From: Acidobacteriota bacterium
GTDB taxonomy: Bacteria; Acidobacteriota; Thermoanaerobaculia; Gp7-AA8
DNA length: 64,000 bases
Assembly: GCA_021325515.1 (NCBI GenBank)
Contig: JAJPHC010000037.1
Coordinates: forward strand, 1 to 64,000
Direction of reading: 5' to 3'
A program made the position numbers and the translations under genes. Of the stretch, positions 17,061 through 25,984 are shown in pieces. Below the pieces are notes generated by a model. The model was not told the DNA's origin. It ran no database searches and worked only from the letters and a program-made list of their open reading frames with translations. The stretch's first letter is position 1. Every line of letters begins with the position of its first letter.

Positions 17061-18023
17061 ATGACACAACGCGACATTCACGCGCAGTACGACTTCTTCG
17101 AATACGCACCGCCGGGTGAAGCATTGCCTGCGGAGGATGCGTCGAAGATCGACATCGCGATTCTCGACATGAATCACGCATGGCCGAACGTCGGCCATGA
17201 CTCGCTCGTACACGCCGTGCTGGAGTGCGCCGAAGAGCATCGCGACGAGCTGGTGCGGCGCGGACTGAAGGTGCGCGTGATCACGTTCGACGTGCGGCGC
17301 CGCATCGCACTGCCGCCATCGCCGAACGGACGCTTCCGCTTCTACATCGGAACGGGAGGACCGGGCCACCTCGATCCGCGCTTCAACGACGGCGTGAGCG
17401 AGGTCTCGCAGGGGATTCGCGAGACAGGCGAGTGGGAAGCGCCGCTTTTCCGGCTCTTCGACGACATCCTCGCGCATCCCGGCGCGGGATTGCTCGCCGT
17501 CTGTCACTCCTTCGGTCTGCTCTGCCGCTGGTCCGGCGTCGCGCACCCGCGCCTTCGCGAGAAAAAAAGCGACGGCATGCCGACCAACGCGCTTTCCCCC
17601 GCCGCGAACGATCACCCCTGGTTCTCGCAGTTCGCGCAGAAGCTGGAAGACGGCAGGCACTTCGTCGTCGTCGACAACAGGATGTTCGATCTCGTGCTCG
17701 ACGGCGGCGACGTCACACCGCTCGCCTTCGACGGAGACGGAAGCGATGCGATGACCATGGCGGAATTCGCCCGCAGCGGCAGCATGCCGCGCATCCTCGG
17801 CGTCAATCATCATCCGGAGATCATCGATCGCGATCACGTCCTCACCGTCGTCGAGGAGAAGTGGCGCCGCGGCGAGGTCTCGAGCAAGTGGTATCAGGAG
17901 CGGCTGCACACACTCGAGAACGAGATGATCGGAGCGAATGTCGAGCGCAGCCGGCTCACGTCCGAGTACACGCTCCTCGGCGTTCTGCGGCATCACATCG
18001 CAGAGCTCATCACCAATCGATGA
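17061..18023 (+). CDS. Class I glutamine amidotransferase-like protein
   Basis: This is a 320-residue protein whose ATG at 17061 I prefer; an in-frame TTG at 17037 would add eight residues. GTGGPG (~98-102) forms the oxyanion loop, LAVCHSFG holds the nucleophile Cys148, and GVNHHPEI provides His251 and Glu253. This is a complete Triad amidotransferase set, so ammonia release or gamma-glutamyl hydrolysis is expected. No fused synthetase is present. It sits between a carboxylate-amine ligase and an ATP-grasp gene, which suggests it amidates, or removes glutamate from, their product. Its stop overlaps the next start (ATGA). Confidence 0.85.
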   Translation: MTQRDIHAQYDFFEYAPPGEALPAEDASKIDIAILDMNHAWPNVGHDSLVHAVLECAEEHRDELVRRGLKVRVITFDVRRRIALPPSPNGRFRFYIGTGGPGHLDPRFNDGVSEVSQGIRETGEWEAPLFRLFDDILAHPGAGLLAVCHSFGLLCRWSGVAHPRLREKKSDGMPTNALSPAANDHPWFSQFAQKLEDGRHFVVVDNRMFDLVLDGGDVTPLAFDGDGSDAMTMAEFARSGSMPRILGVNHHPEIIDRDHVLTVVEEKWRRGEVSSKWYQERLHTLENEMIGANVERSRLTSEYTLLGVLRHHIAELITNR

Positions 18024-18451
18024 AACGCCCGCTGGTCCTTTTCTTTCTCCTCCTCGTCGCGGGATGCGCGACGGTTCGGACGAATGACGAAGCCGGCGTG
18101 CGCGCCGCGATGAACGACTTCATGGATGCTCTGAATGCGCTCGATGCCGATCGCATCACAGCGTCGTTCGCCGAGGATGCGACTGCATTCTTTCCGCTGG
18201 CGCAGCCGCTGCGCGCCGAGAATCGCGCGGAGATCGAAGCCGTCTTCCGGAAGTTCGTCGAGACGACGAAGAAGGACACGAAGCGGCTGAACCTCGTTCC
18301 GGAGGACATGAAGATCGAGACCAGCGGCGATCTCGCCGCGGTCTCGTTTCAGATTCGCGGCAGCTCGGCGGCGCGGCGCACGTTCATCTTTCACCGCATT
18401 CATGGCCGCTGGCTGATCACGCACATGCACGCCTCGAACTTCAAGGTGTAG
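18020..18451 (+). CDS. SnoaL-like lipoprotein
   Basis: This 143-residue protein starts at 18020, overlapping the amidotransferase stop. Residues 1-16 form a lipoprotein signal with lipobox LVAGC, so Cys is the acylated first residue and the protein is membrane-anchored. The rest matches the NTF2/SnoaL-like alpha+beta barrel: helix VRAAMNDFMDALNALDADRI, SFAEDATAFFP, a basic loop, then FIFHRIHGRWLITHMHAS. Such domains bind small molecules or act as isomerase-like folds. No catalytic pair is certain. Its place in the operon suggests an envelope-side partner of the pathway. Confidence 0.82.
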   Translation: MKRPLVLFFLLLVAGCATVRTNDEAGVRAAMNDFMDALNALDADRITASFAEDATAFFPLAQPLRAENRAEIEAVFRKFVETTKKDTKRLNLVPEDMKIETSGDLAAVSFQIRGSSAARRTFIFHRIHGRWLITHMHASNFKV

Positions 18452-18478
18452 GGCACACAAGCGGTAAACTCTGCCTGC

Positions 18479-19681
18479 ATGGATCCGCACTATCGCGCGC
18501 TCTTCAACGATCAGATCGACGATGCGCGCTATCAGTGGTATCAGCAGGAGCTCGAACAGCGCCTCGATTGCGAGTTCGAGTTTCGGCTCGCCGAAACGCC
18601 GCTGTTTCTCACGGCCGAATTTCGCCAGCTTGCCATCGAGAGTGCGACCGCGATCGTGGAACAACTGTCGGATCCTCAGCGCATCGCGCGCATGCGCGAG
18701 GCCATTCCCGAGCGCTGGAACACGCCGGGCATGGATGCGCTCCCCAATTTCGCGCAGGTCGACTTCGCCGTCGTCGAAGAGAACGGCTCGCTCGTCCCGA
18801 AGCTGATCGAGCTGCAGGGCTTTCCCTCGCTGACGAGCTTTCAGGTCATTCAGCGCGACGTCTGGGTCGACACGCTCCACCAGATGGAAGGCTTCGAAGG
18901 CGACTGGTCGCCGTGGTTCAGCGGGTATGACCGCGACTCCTTCCTCGAGCTCGCCCGCCGCACGATCTGCGGTGAGCACGACCCGGCGGAAGTCATCCTG
19001 ATGGACATCGATCCGCCGGCGCAGAAGACCGCTCCCGACTTTCACGCGACGAAGCTTCTCTTCGGCGTCGACGCCGTCGATCCGCTGCACCTTGTCAAGC
19101 GCGGCCGGCAGTTGTTCCGGCAGAACGGCACACCCGTCCGGCGGATCTACAACCGCGTCGTCTTCGACGAGCTGCTCAAGAAGAATCTCGAGCTGCCATT
19201 CGACTATCGCGAAGAGCTCGACGTCGAATGGGCGCCGCATCCGAACTGGTACTGGGTGTGGTCGAAGTACTCGCTGCCGTTCCTCGATCATCCGTCGGTT
19301 CCACGCTCCACGTTCGTCTCCGATCTCGATCGCATCCCCGAGGACTTCGAACAGCGCTACGTGCTCAAGCCGCTGTTCTCGTTCGCGGGCGGAGGCGTCA
19401 ACGTCGAACCGACGCGCCCTGACCTCGATGCGATCCCGGCGGCTGAGCGCCACGCATGGTGCATTCAGGAGAAGATCGAGTACGAGCCTGCACTGAAGTC
19501 GCCCGACGGCGGCGTGAAGGCGGAGATGCGGATGATGTTTCTCCGCCCCGATGACGAGGCGAAACCGATTCTGTCGCAGAACCTGGTTCGCCTCTCCCGC
19601 GGCAAGATGCTCGGCGTCGACTTCAACAAGCAGTACACCTGGGTGGGTTCGTCTGTTGCACTCTTCCCGGAGCGTGCGTGA
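18479..19681 (+). CDS. ATP-grasp-like ligase of unknown substrate
   Basis: This is a 400-residue cytoplasmic protein. The C-terminal half contains RYVLKPLFSFAGGGVNVEPT, an ATP-grasp lysine plus glycine-rich loop, then WCIQEKIEYEP and a late Arg/Asp/Asn segment (AEMRMMFLRP...LVRLSRGKMLGVDFNK). The N-terminal half holds VPKLIELQGFPS, reminiscent of the glutathionylspermidine-synthase-type ATP-grasp arrangement. It is 27 bases after the lipoprotein gene and its 3' end overlaps the uracil-DNA glycosylase gene by eight bases. With the GCS2 ligase and amidotransferase it probably builds a small peptide-like metabolite. The assignment to ATP-grasp is fairly firm; the subfamily is not. Confidence 0.72.
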   Translation: MDPHYRALFNDQIDDARYQWYQQELEQRLDCEFEFRLAETPLFLTAEFRQLAIESATAIVEQLSDPQRIARMREAIPERWNTPGMDALPNFAQVDFAVVEENGSLVPKLIELQGFPSLTSFQVIQRDVWVDTLHQMEGFEGDWSPWFSGYDRDSFLELARRTICGEHDPAEVILMDIDPPAQKTAPDFHATKLLFGVDAVDPLHLVKRGRQLFRQNGTPVRRIYNRVVFDELLKKNLELPFDYREELDVEWAPHPNWYWVWSKYSLPFLDHPSVPRSTFVSDLDRIPEDFEQRYVLKPLFSFAGGGVNVEPTRPDLDAIPAAERHAWCIQEKIEYEPALKSPDGGVKAEMRMMFLRPDDEAKPILSQNLVRLSRGKMLGVDFNKQYTWVGSSVALFPERA

Positions 19682-20309
19682 CGCCGAGACCGCCGCGCCG
19701 CTGATTCCATCGCGGCCATCGATTCCGAAGTTGAGGTCGGCGGCTGCCGGCTGCACCGCCTGCGATCTCTACAAGCTCGGCACACAAACCGTCTTCGGCG
19801 AGGGCAGGCAGAGCTCGACCATCATGCTGATCGGCGAGCAACCGGGCGATCGCGAAGATCTCGCAGGCCGCCCCTTCGTCGGACCTGCGGGCGGCCTTCT
19901 CGACAAAGCGCTCGACGAGGCGGGCATCGATCGCAGCCGTGTGTACGTCACGAACGTCGTGAAGCATTTCAAGTGGGAACCGCGCGGGAAGCGGCGCATT
20001 CACAAGAAGCCGAATGCCGTCGAGATTCGCGCGTGCCGGCCATGGCTCGACGCCGAGATTCGCGTCGTCAGGCCGCGCGCGATCATCTGCCTCGGCTCCA
20101 CCGCAGCGCAGGCGGTCATCGGGCCGAGGTTTCGCGTCTCGCTGCAGCGGGGACACTTCGTGAAATCGGAGCTCGCGCCGCTCGTGACCGCGACAGTCCA
20201 TCCATCGTCGGTCCTGCGCGCACCATCAGATGAAGCGCGACGCGCGGAGACGCTGCGATTCATCGCTGATCTGAAGCGGATTCGCGAAGCGATCGAGTCA
20301 GCGGGCTAA
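19674..20309 (+). CDS. udgX: UdgX-type uracil-DNA glycosylase
   Basis: This 211-residue enzyme starts at GTG 19674, with CGGAG upstream. Cys27, Cys30, Cys121 and Cys139 are spaced as in [4Fe-4S] family 4 UDGs. GEQPGDREDLAGRPFVGPAG is the water-activating and uracil-binding motif. The decisive mark is the insert KRRIHKKP with His110 after VKHFKWEPRG. In UdgX proteins this R-I-H loop histidine attacks the deoxyribose and forms a covalent adduct with uracil-containing DNA. HPSSVLR is the C-terminal motif. It therefore looks like a suicide-type uracil-DNA binder and not an ordinary glycosylase. It is coupled to the ATP-grasp gene and converges on the next gene with a 12-base overlap. Confidence 0.92.
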   Translation: MRDAETAAPLIPSRPSIPKLRSAAAGCTACDLYKLGTQTVFGEGRQSSTIMLIGEQPGDREDLAGRPFVGPAGGLLDKALDEAGIDRSRVYVTNVVKHFKWEPRGKRRIHKKPNAVEIRACRPWLDAEIRVVRPRAIICLGSTAAQAVIGPRFRVSLQRGHFVKSELAPLVTATVHPSSVLRAPSDEARRAETLRFIADLKRIREAIESAG

Positions 20310-23300
20310 CGACTCGGGCAGATTCTGTTGATATTCATCGAGCTCGCGACGAGCTCGGGCCGCGAGCTCCTGAAGCCCGGCCTTCGCATAGCAATCGGTG
20401 CGCGTCCGCAGAAGCTCGACATGCCATGGCACCCACGGTTCGACCTGTCGCAGCGCGCTGATGGTTCGCGGGCCGCACCCATCGAGATGATGCGCGAGCT
20501 CGTACTGCGTGCGCTGGCGCACGCTGTTCAACTGGCCGGCTGCAAACGGCTGCGAAACGCCGTCGAGCAGAATCGCGCCGAGCTGGCGATTCTGCATTCC
20601 AATCTCCGAAGCGAGCGTGAGTGCGCTGCCCATCCGATGCTGATCCGGCCACGGATTCTCTCGATACTCGACGAAGGCGCGGTGCAGCAGATCCACCGCG
20701 GCTGCAGGATTGTTTCGTTGAATCATGAGACTTGCTTCGAGCGCATCGGCTTCGACGGGCTGCCAGGGCCGCAGCGCCGCGATGTACGGCGCCGGATCGA
20801 CCGGCACTCTCGCGAAGAGAATCGTCTCTGCGATGCATGCGGTCTCCGCGCTGTTCAGCGGCGGCAAGTAGCCGTGACTCTCCCACGATTTTGCCGCGGC
20901 TACGAAGTCGGCCTGCGCACAAAACAACGCGAGCTCGTGATGAGCATTTTCTCCGGGCGTCGCGAGCGATTGTTGCGGCGAAACGTCCGTCAGTGACGCG
21001 CGTTCCGCAAGCACACGCTGCCAGTCGAGATTGCCCTTGTGCGCCGGTTGTGTGGCGCCGACGGCGAGCGAGTACGCAAAGACTTCATCCATGCGGAACC
21101 GTCCGGTGTCGCCGAGCGTCCTCGCGAATCCGAACTCGATCGGCGTTCGATCATCGGTGTTGAGCTCCGCATCGCGCGACGCAGCATGCGCCAGACGATC
21201 GTCGCCGATGAAGTGCGAGAAGAATCCTTCCGCCGACTCGACGTGCCACGTAGCGCTGAGCGCCGAACGATACGGCTCCATCGCAACGCGCTGCCGGATC
21301 CGGTCGACGTCGTACACGACGGGCTCACGCGTGGCGACGATCAGAAGATCGCCCTTTCCTGCGCGCCACGTCGAGACGTGTGGAAAGACCGCGCCCATCG
21401 TCGCGTAGATCGTCCGCACCGTCTGCGCGTCGATGTCGTACGCCTGCACCCACTGCAGAAACACAGCATGCGGATTCATCCTCTTGCGAACGGCTTCGTA
21501 GAACTCACGCGTGAACAGGCTCGCCACGCCGGCCCGATACGGATTCGACGGCTCGCTGAAGACGATGTCGTAGCGGTCGCGCGACGTGAGGAGGACTTCA
21601 CGCGCATCGCCGATCGACGTGTGGACGCGCGGATTGCGGAGTACGTCATGGTTCACCGCCGCGCACTCCTTCGCCACGCGCAACACGACAGGCTCGAGCT
21701 CGATGACGTTCACCCGCTGCATTCCGGGAACGGCTCCGAGCCAGCCCGCGGTGCTGCCCGTGCCGAGACCGATGACGAGCGCCGATCGGGGATCGGGATG
21801 GATGAGTGCGCCGGCAAGGCCGCTCATCACCTGGGTTCCCGCATCTCCGTGCGCCGCACCATCCGACTTTCCGTTGACGATGAACGCGAAGTCATCGCCA
21901 TCCGAGAGCGCGATCGCGCTCTCGCGGCCGTCCGCCTCCCAGACGAGCGTCCGCCTTCTTCCGTTCGTCCAGGCGCGAAGATCGTTCGGATCCGCCGGCT
22001 GCTCCGCGCGTCCTGCTCCGATTCCGGAATGACGCCAGACTGCCGTCGGACCAAGAGCGAAGCAGAATGTGACCGTCGCCGCGGCCGCGAGCAGAGAGAG
22101 CCCCGCCGCGGCGCGCTGCCTTTCACGCAGCGAGAGGATCGTGGCGGCGATGCCGGTCGCCATGAGCAGACATGCCGCGAGCTTCCAGCAGCCGGTGGCG
22201 GAGAACAAGGGAAGAAACCCGAAGCCGCCGGCCAGCGATCCCGCGATTGCACCCACGGTGTTCCACGCATAGCAGCGGCCGACGTGCACACCGACTTCAT
22301 CGCCACCTCGCCCGAGGAGTGCGATGAGCAAAGGAAATTGCACGCCGGCGACGATCGCGGAAGGGAGGACGACGATCGCGATCACGATCGTCCAGCCGAT
22401 CATGAATCCGCTGAACCCGAGGTGACCGAGTACGCGCAGGTAGTTGGCGATGATCGCGATGCGATCACCAAGAGCGAAGGGCAACATCATCAACATTGCC
22501 TCGAGCGTGCAGGTCAGCGCGAATCCACCCGCGGTCGCTTCGCCTCCGCTGCTCCAAAGCGCATACGCCGTCCCTCCGAGTCCGATGCCGAGAAGCGCCG
22601 TGGCGAGGATCAGACCGAACGTGAAGGTCGTACCGCCGAGGAGAGGACCGAGCAGGCGGTACCAGACGAGCTCCATCAATAGAAATGCGAAGCCCGTCAT
22701 CGCAGCCGCGCAGTAGACGAACCGGGGAGGAACTGCGATCGGCCGCGGCAGGGTGCGCTCCTGTTCGATCGGTTCCATCGCGGCGGCGTGACCCCGCGAA
22801 CGGCCGAGCTCGCGAGCGGTCATCGCCACGATCGCATTCAGCAGGACGGCGATCAGCAGCGTCTTCCGATTGCCGAAGGTCTCCAGCATGAAGAACGTCG
22901 AAGCGAGCGCACCGGTCACCGCGCCGAGCGTGTTGGTGCCGTACAGCAACGCGAGTCTTCTGCGACCGGTGTCATCCGCAGTCTCAACGGCGCGCGCTGC
23001 GGCGGGAAGCGTGCCGCCCATCAGGAAGGTGGGGAGCGCCAGCACGAGAGTCGCGAGGATGATGCGCACGATGGTGGCGAGAGCCGTGCCCAGCACGACC
23101 GTTCCGCCCAGCGCGATGTAGACCTTCTCCGTCAGCCACAGCAGTGGTTGCGACAACGCCGCGGAAATCGCGATTAGCAGTTCGAGGTTGCCGTAGAAGC
23201 GGAGCGGATTGGGATGCGCGTCGGCGCGGCGGCCCAACCATGCGCTGCCTGCACCGAGTCCGCCCATGAAGATCGCGAGTACTGCCGCGGTAGCGAGCGT

Positions 23301-23411
23301 CGATGCGCCGAAGATCAACCGGAACTGCCGCATCCATGCGGTTTGATAGACGAGCGCGGAGAATCCCGAGCCGGCGAGCAGCGTTGCAACTGGAAACAGC
23401 GACCGCTTCAT
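20298..23411 (-). CDS. Membrane-fused spermidine synthase-like protein
   Basis: This 1037-residue protein has three parts. Residues ~1-460 form about 12-14 transmembrane helices of MFS-like character, with repeated GxGLGG and ALPTFLMGGTLPA motifs typical of the fused MFS/spermidine synthase family. Residues ~500-760 form an aminopropyltransferase-like Rossmann domain: VIGLGTGSTAGWL binds the nucleotide-like cofactor, NVIELEP is the acidic strand, and FSEPSNPYRAGVASLFT replaces the usual DxxD region. The last ~270 residues are helical and unassigned. Whether it makes a polyamine is doubtful, because the substrate-binding Asp pattern is altered. It is probably monocistronic. Confidence 0.85.
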   Translation of the reverse strand: MKRSLFPVATLLAGSGFSALVYQTAWMRQFRLIFGASTLATAAVLAIFMGGLGAGSAWLGRRADAHPNPLRFYGNLELLIAISAALSQPLLWLTEKVYIALGGTVVLGTALATIVRIILATLVLALPTFLMGGTLPAAARAVETADDTGRRRLALLYGTNTLGAVTGALASTFFMLETFGNRKTLLIAVLLNAIVAMTARELGRSRGHAAAMEPIEQERTLPRPIAVPPRFVYCAAAMTGFAFLLMELVWYRLLGPLLGGTTFTFGLILATALLGIGLGGTAYALWSSGGEATAGGFALTCTLEAMLMMLPFALGDRIAIIANYLRVLGHLGFSGFMIGWTIVIAIVVLPSAIVAGVQFPLLIALLGRGGDEVGVHVGRCYAWNTVGAIAGSLAGGFGFLPLFSATGCWKLAACLLMATGIAATILSLRERQRAAAGLSLLAAAATVTFCFALGPTAVWRHSGIGAGRAEQPADPNDLRAWTNGRRRTLVWEADGRESAIALSDGDDFAFIVNGKSDGAAHGDAGTQVMSGLAGALIHPDPRSALVIGLGTGSTAGWLGAVPGMQRVNVIELEPVVLRVAKECAAVNHDVLRNPRVHTSIGDAREVLLTSRDRYDIVFSEPSNPYRAGVASLFTREFYEAVRKRMNPHAVFLQWVQAYDIDAQTVRTIYATMGAVFPHVSTWRAGKGDLLIVATREPVVYDVDRIRQRVAMEPYRSALSATWHVESAEGFFSHFIGDDRLAHAASRDAELNTDDRTPIEFGFARTLGDTGRFRMDEVFAYSLAVGATQPAHKGNLDWQRVLAERASLTDVSPQQSLATPGENAHHELALFCAQADFVAAAKSWESHGYLPPLNSAETACIAETILFARVPVDPAPYIAALRPWQPVEADALEASLMIQRNNPAAAVDLLHRAFVEYRENPWPDQHRMGSALTLASEIGMQNRQLGAILLDGVSQPFAAGQLNSVRQRTQYELAHHLDGCGPRTISALRQVEPWVPWHVELLRTRTDCYAKAGLQELAARARRELDEYQQNLPESLAR

Positions 23412-23474
23412 TCGGACTGCATTCTACAAATCGTGGATGGCGAACCGAGGTTTTCCAAGGAATTCGTGCATTTC

Positions 23475-23503
23475 TTGACCGTATCCATACGCGCCCGTAC
23501 ACT
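23475..23503 (+). promoter_or_regulatory. sigma70-type promoter for recA
   Basis: TTGACC (23475-23480) and TACACT (23498-23503) are separated by exactly 17 bases, about 100 bases upstream of the recA start. I see no obvious LexA-type palindrome of the CTGT-N8-ACAG or GAAC-N4-GTTC kind across it, so SOS control is not visible here. Confidence 0.65.
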
Positions 23504-23601
23504 CGCTTCACCACTTGAAATGCCCGTGATTTCGACCTTTCAATCGCGCCTCTCCTCGGCGGCGACCACCTGAAAGCGAACTGAAAAAGGAGCAGGCAGA
23601 A

Positions 23602-24672
23602 ATGGCCACCATTCCCTTAGACAAATTGAAAGCAGCCGAAACGGCGCTCACCCAGATCGAGCGCCAGTTCGGCAAGGGCTCGATCATGCGCCTCGGCGCC
23701 AAGGAGTTCAGCGCGATCAGCGCGATCTCCACCGGCTCGATCGGCGTCGACGCCGCACTCGGCGTCGGCGGCGTGCCGCGCGGCCGCATCGTCGAGATCT
23801 TCGGACCGGAGTCGTCCGGTAAGACGACGCTCTCACTGCATGTGATCGCGGAAGCACAGCGGCTGGGCGGACTCGCCGCGTTCATCGACGCGGAACATGC
23901 GCTCGACGCGGAGTATGCGAAGAAGCTCGGGGTCGACATCGACAATCTTCTGGTCTCGCAGCCGGACTCCGGTGAGCAGGCGCTGGAGATCGCCGAGGTG
24001 CTGGTCCGGAGCAACTCGATCGACGTGATCGTCATCGACTCGGTGGCGGCGCTGGTGCCGCGGGCCGAGCTCGAAGGCGAGATGGGCGATTCTCATGTCG
24101 GTTTACAGGCACGATTGATGTCGCAGGCGCTGCGCAAATTAACCGGCATCGTTTCGAAGTCAAAAACGTGCATGATTTTCATCAACCAGATCCGTGAAAA
24201 AATTGGTGTCATGTTCGGCAACCCGGAAACGACCACCGGCGGCCGCGCCCTGAAGTTCTACTCCTCCGTACGCCTCGACATCCGCCGCACCAATCAGATC
24301 AAGGAAGGGGAGGAAGTCGTCGGCTCCCGCGTCAAAGTCAAAGTCGTCAAGAACAAGTGCGCCGCGCCGTTCCGGCAGGCGGAGTTCGATGTCGGCTACG
24401 GCGAAGGCATCTCCAAGATGGGCGAACTGCTGGATATCGGTCTGGAGAACAAGATCATCGAGAAGTCGGGCTCCTGGTTCTCCTACGGCGATCTCCGTCT
24501 CGGTCAGGGCCGCGAGAACGCGAAGATGTTCATCCGCGAAAACTCCGATCTTTCCGCGGAGATCGAAGGAAAGGTCCGCCGTGCCCTCGGAATCGGAACG
24601 CCGGAGCTCACCGTGATCGAAGGCGGAGACGCTGCACCGGCGCCCTCGAAAGAGCGCATCGTCAGGAAGTAG
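23602..24672 (+). CDS. recA: Recombinase RecA
   Basis: This 356-residue protein is a full-length RecA. It forms ATP-dependent filaments on single-stranded DNA for homologous recombination and SOS signalling. Walker [10 protein letters not shown] lies at 68-76, Walker [11 protein letters not shown] near 145, loop 1 [10 protein letters not shown] and loop 2 [23 protein letters not shown] follow, and the C-terminal domain runs to an unusually short acidic tail ending in basic residues. GGAG precedes ATG by about ten bases. It has its own promoter and is followed by a strong hairpin. Confidence 0.99.
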   Translation: MATIPLDKLKAAETALTQIERQFGKGSIMRLGAKEFSAISAISTGSIGVDAALGVGGVPRGRIVEIFGPESSGKTTLSLHVIAEAQRLGGLAAFIDAEHALDAEYAKKLGVDIDNLLVSQPDSGEQALEIAEVLVRSNSIDVIVIDSVAALVPRAELEGEMGDSHVGLQARLMSQALRKLTGIVSKSKTCMIFINQIREKIGVMFGNPETTTGGRALKFYSSVRLDIRRTNQIKEGEEVVGSRVKVKVVKNKCAAPFRQAEFDVGYGEGISKMGELLDIGLENKIIEKSGSWFSYGDLRLGQGRENAKMFIRENSDLSAEIEGKVRRALGIGTPELTVIEGGDAAPAPSKERIVRK

Positions 24673-24679
24673 CATCGCC

Positions 24680-24708
24680 GGATGAGGGAGCCCCGCGCTC
24701 CCTCATCC
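24680..24708. terminator. Perfect 12-bp hairpin between recA and the RluA-family gene
   Basis: The sequence 24680-24691 (GGATGAGGGAGC) pairs perfectly with 24697-24708 around a five-base loop. There is no U-tract on either strand, so it is not a textbook intrinsic terminator. It could mark the 3' end of recA mRNA, or reduce ribosome access to the next gene, whose ATG is seven bases beyond it. Confidence 0.5.
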
Positions 24709-24714
24709 ATCGTC

Positions 24715-25431
24715 ATGCGTCTCGATCAAGCCGTCGCCGCACGTTTTCCTCAGTACTCACGGCGCAAGGCGCGTGATCTCATCGCCTCCCGCCAGGTTCT
24801 CGTCAACGACCGGCCGGTCGCCGTCGCCTCGCGCAACGTCGAGGACTCCGATCGCATCGCCGTCATCGACGACCTTCCGCCGTTCGACATCATTCGCGAG
24901 TCAGCGGAATGGGTCGCCGTCAACAAGCCCGCCGGCCTTCCGACGCAGCCGCCGGCGGATCGTTCCGCGCGCTCGCTCGAAGAGCTGCTTCGCGTGAAGT
25001 ATCCCGAGATCTATCTGATTCATCGCATCGATACGCCGGCGAGCGGCGTCGTGCTGTTCGCCCGCACGAGGCAGTACGCGGCTCGTCTCTCCGAGCTCTT
25101 CGCTGCGCGCAGCGTGCGCAAGCTCTATCTCGTCCGCGCAACGGGCAGCACTGCGATCGAGCAGGAGCTGACGATCGAGACTCCCATCGACGGCAAAGAA
25201 GCGATCACCATCGTGCGGCCGCTTCGCGGTGACTTGCTCGAGGTCGAGATCCGAACGGGACGAACGCATCAGATCCGGCGCCATCTCGCATCCATCGGCC
25301 TTCCGCTGCTCGGCGACCGCCGCTACGGAGGCGCTGCTGCACCACGGCTGATGTTGCACGCATGGAAACTCGAGCTCGCTGACGTTGGCGAGCTCATCGC
25401 GCCGCCGCCGGAATCATTCGGTCTGCTTTGA
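24715..25431 (+). CDS. RluA-family pseudouridine synthase
   Basis: This 238-residue enzyme converts uridine to pseudouridine in rRNA or tRNA. The start at 24715 ([15 protein letters not shown]) begins directly with an S4 RNA-binding domain (~1-60); an earlier in-frame ATG lies inside the hairpin. The catalytic motif [16 protein letters not shown] (~98-113) carries the essential Asp in HRID, with a conservative Ile for Leu. [11 protein letters not shown] and [22 protein letters not shown] are the other two family motifs. The target base cannot be told from RluA, RluC or RluD by eye. Confidence 0.93.
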   Translation: MRLDQAVAARFPQYSRRKARDLIASRQVLVNDRPVAVASRNVEDSDRIAVIDDLPPFDIIRESAEWVAVNKPAGLPTQPPADRSARSLEELLRVKYPEIYLIHRIDTPASGVVLFARTRQYAARLSELFAARSVRKLYLVRATGSTAIEQELTIETPIDGKEAITIVRPLRGDLLEVEIRTGRTHQIRRHLASIGLPLLGDRRYGGAAAPRLMLHAWKLELADVGELIAPPPESFGLL

Positions 25432-25444
25432 TACGATCTCCCGC

Positions 25445-25984
25445 ATGGACCAGCAGGTCATTCACGCGACCACCGTCATCTGCGTTCGCCGCGACGGACA
25501 GGTCGCGATGGCGGGCGACGGACAGGTGACCGTCGGCAACACCGTCATGAAGCATGGAGCGGCGAAGGTGCGGCGCCTGTTTCACGACAAGATTCTCGCC
25601 GGCTTCGCCGGCTCCGCCGCCGACGCGTTTGCGTTGTTCGCGCGCTTCGAGTCGAAGCTGGAGGAGTATCGAGGCAACATGGAGCGCGCGGTCGTCGAGC
25701 TCGCGAAGGACTGGCGGCTCGACAAATACCTGCGGCAGCTGCAGGCCTTTCTCATCGTCGCCAACGCCGAGCGCGCGTATTTGATCTCAGGCACCGGCGA
25801 TCTGATTCAACCCGACGACGGCATTCTGGCGATCGGCTCGGGCGGTCCGTACGCGCTCGCCGCAGCGCGCGCTCTCATCAAGCACTCGGCGATGTCCGCC
25901 TCGGATGTGGCGCGCGAAGCGATGCTCATCGCCGCTTCGATCTGCATCTACACCAACGACAACATTACGGTTGAGAGTCTCTGA
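25445..25984 (+). CDS. hslV: ATP-dependent protease subunit HslV
   Basis: This 179-residue proteolytic subunit forms the double hexamer of the HslUV protease. The start at 25445 gives an eight-residue leader (MDQQVIHA) before Thr-Thr-Val, and removal would expose the catalytic N-terminal threonine. [24 protein letters not shown] and the GSGG segment are family hallmarks. Its stop overlaps the hslU start by one base (TGATG), so the two are coupled. Confidence 0.98.
   Translation: MDQQVIHATTVICVRRDGQVAMAGDGQVTVGNTVMKHGAAKVRRLFHDKILAGFAGSAADAFALFARFESKLEEYRGNMERAVVELAKDWRLDKYLRQLQAFLIVANAERAYLISGTGDLIQPDDGILAIGSGGPYALAAARALIKHSAMSASDVAREAMLIAASICIYTNDNITVESL

Noticed and set aside
23475-23601. 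SOS box upstream of recA.
   Set aside because: I could not find a convincing LexA-type palindrome around the promoter. Only the promoter is reported.
25445-25470. HslV leader MDQQVIHA as an abnormal extension.
   Set aside because: A short leader before the catalytic Thr-Thr, including His-Ala-Thr-Thr, is also seen in other HslV/CodW-type proteins, so it is not remarkable.
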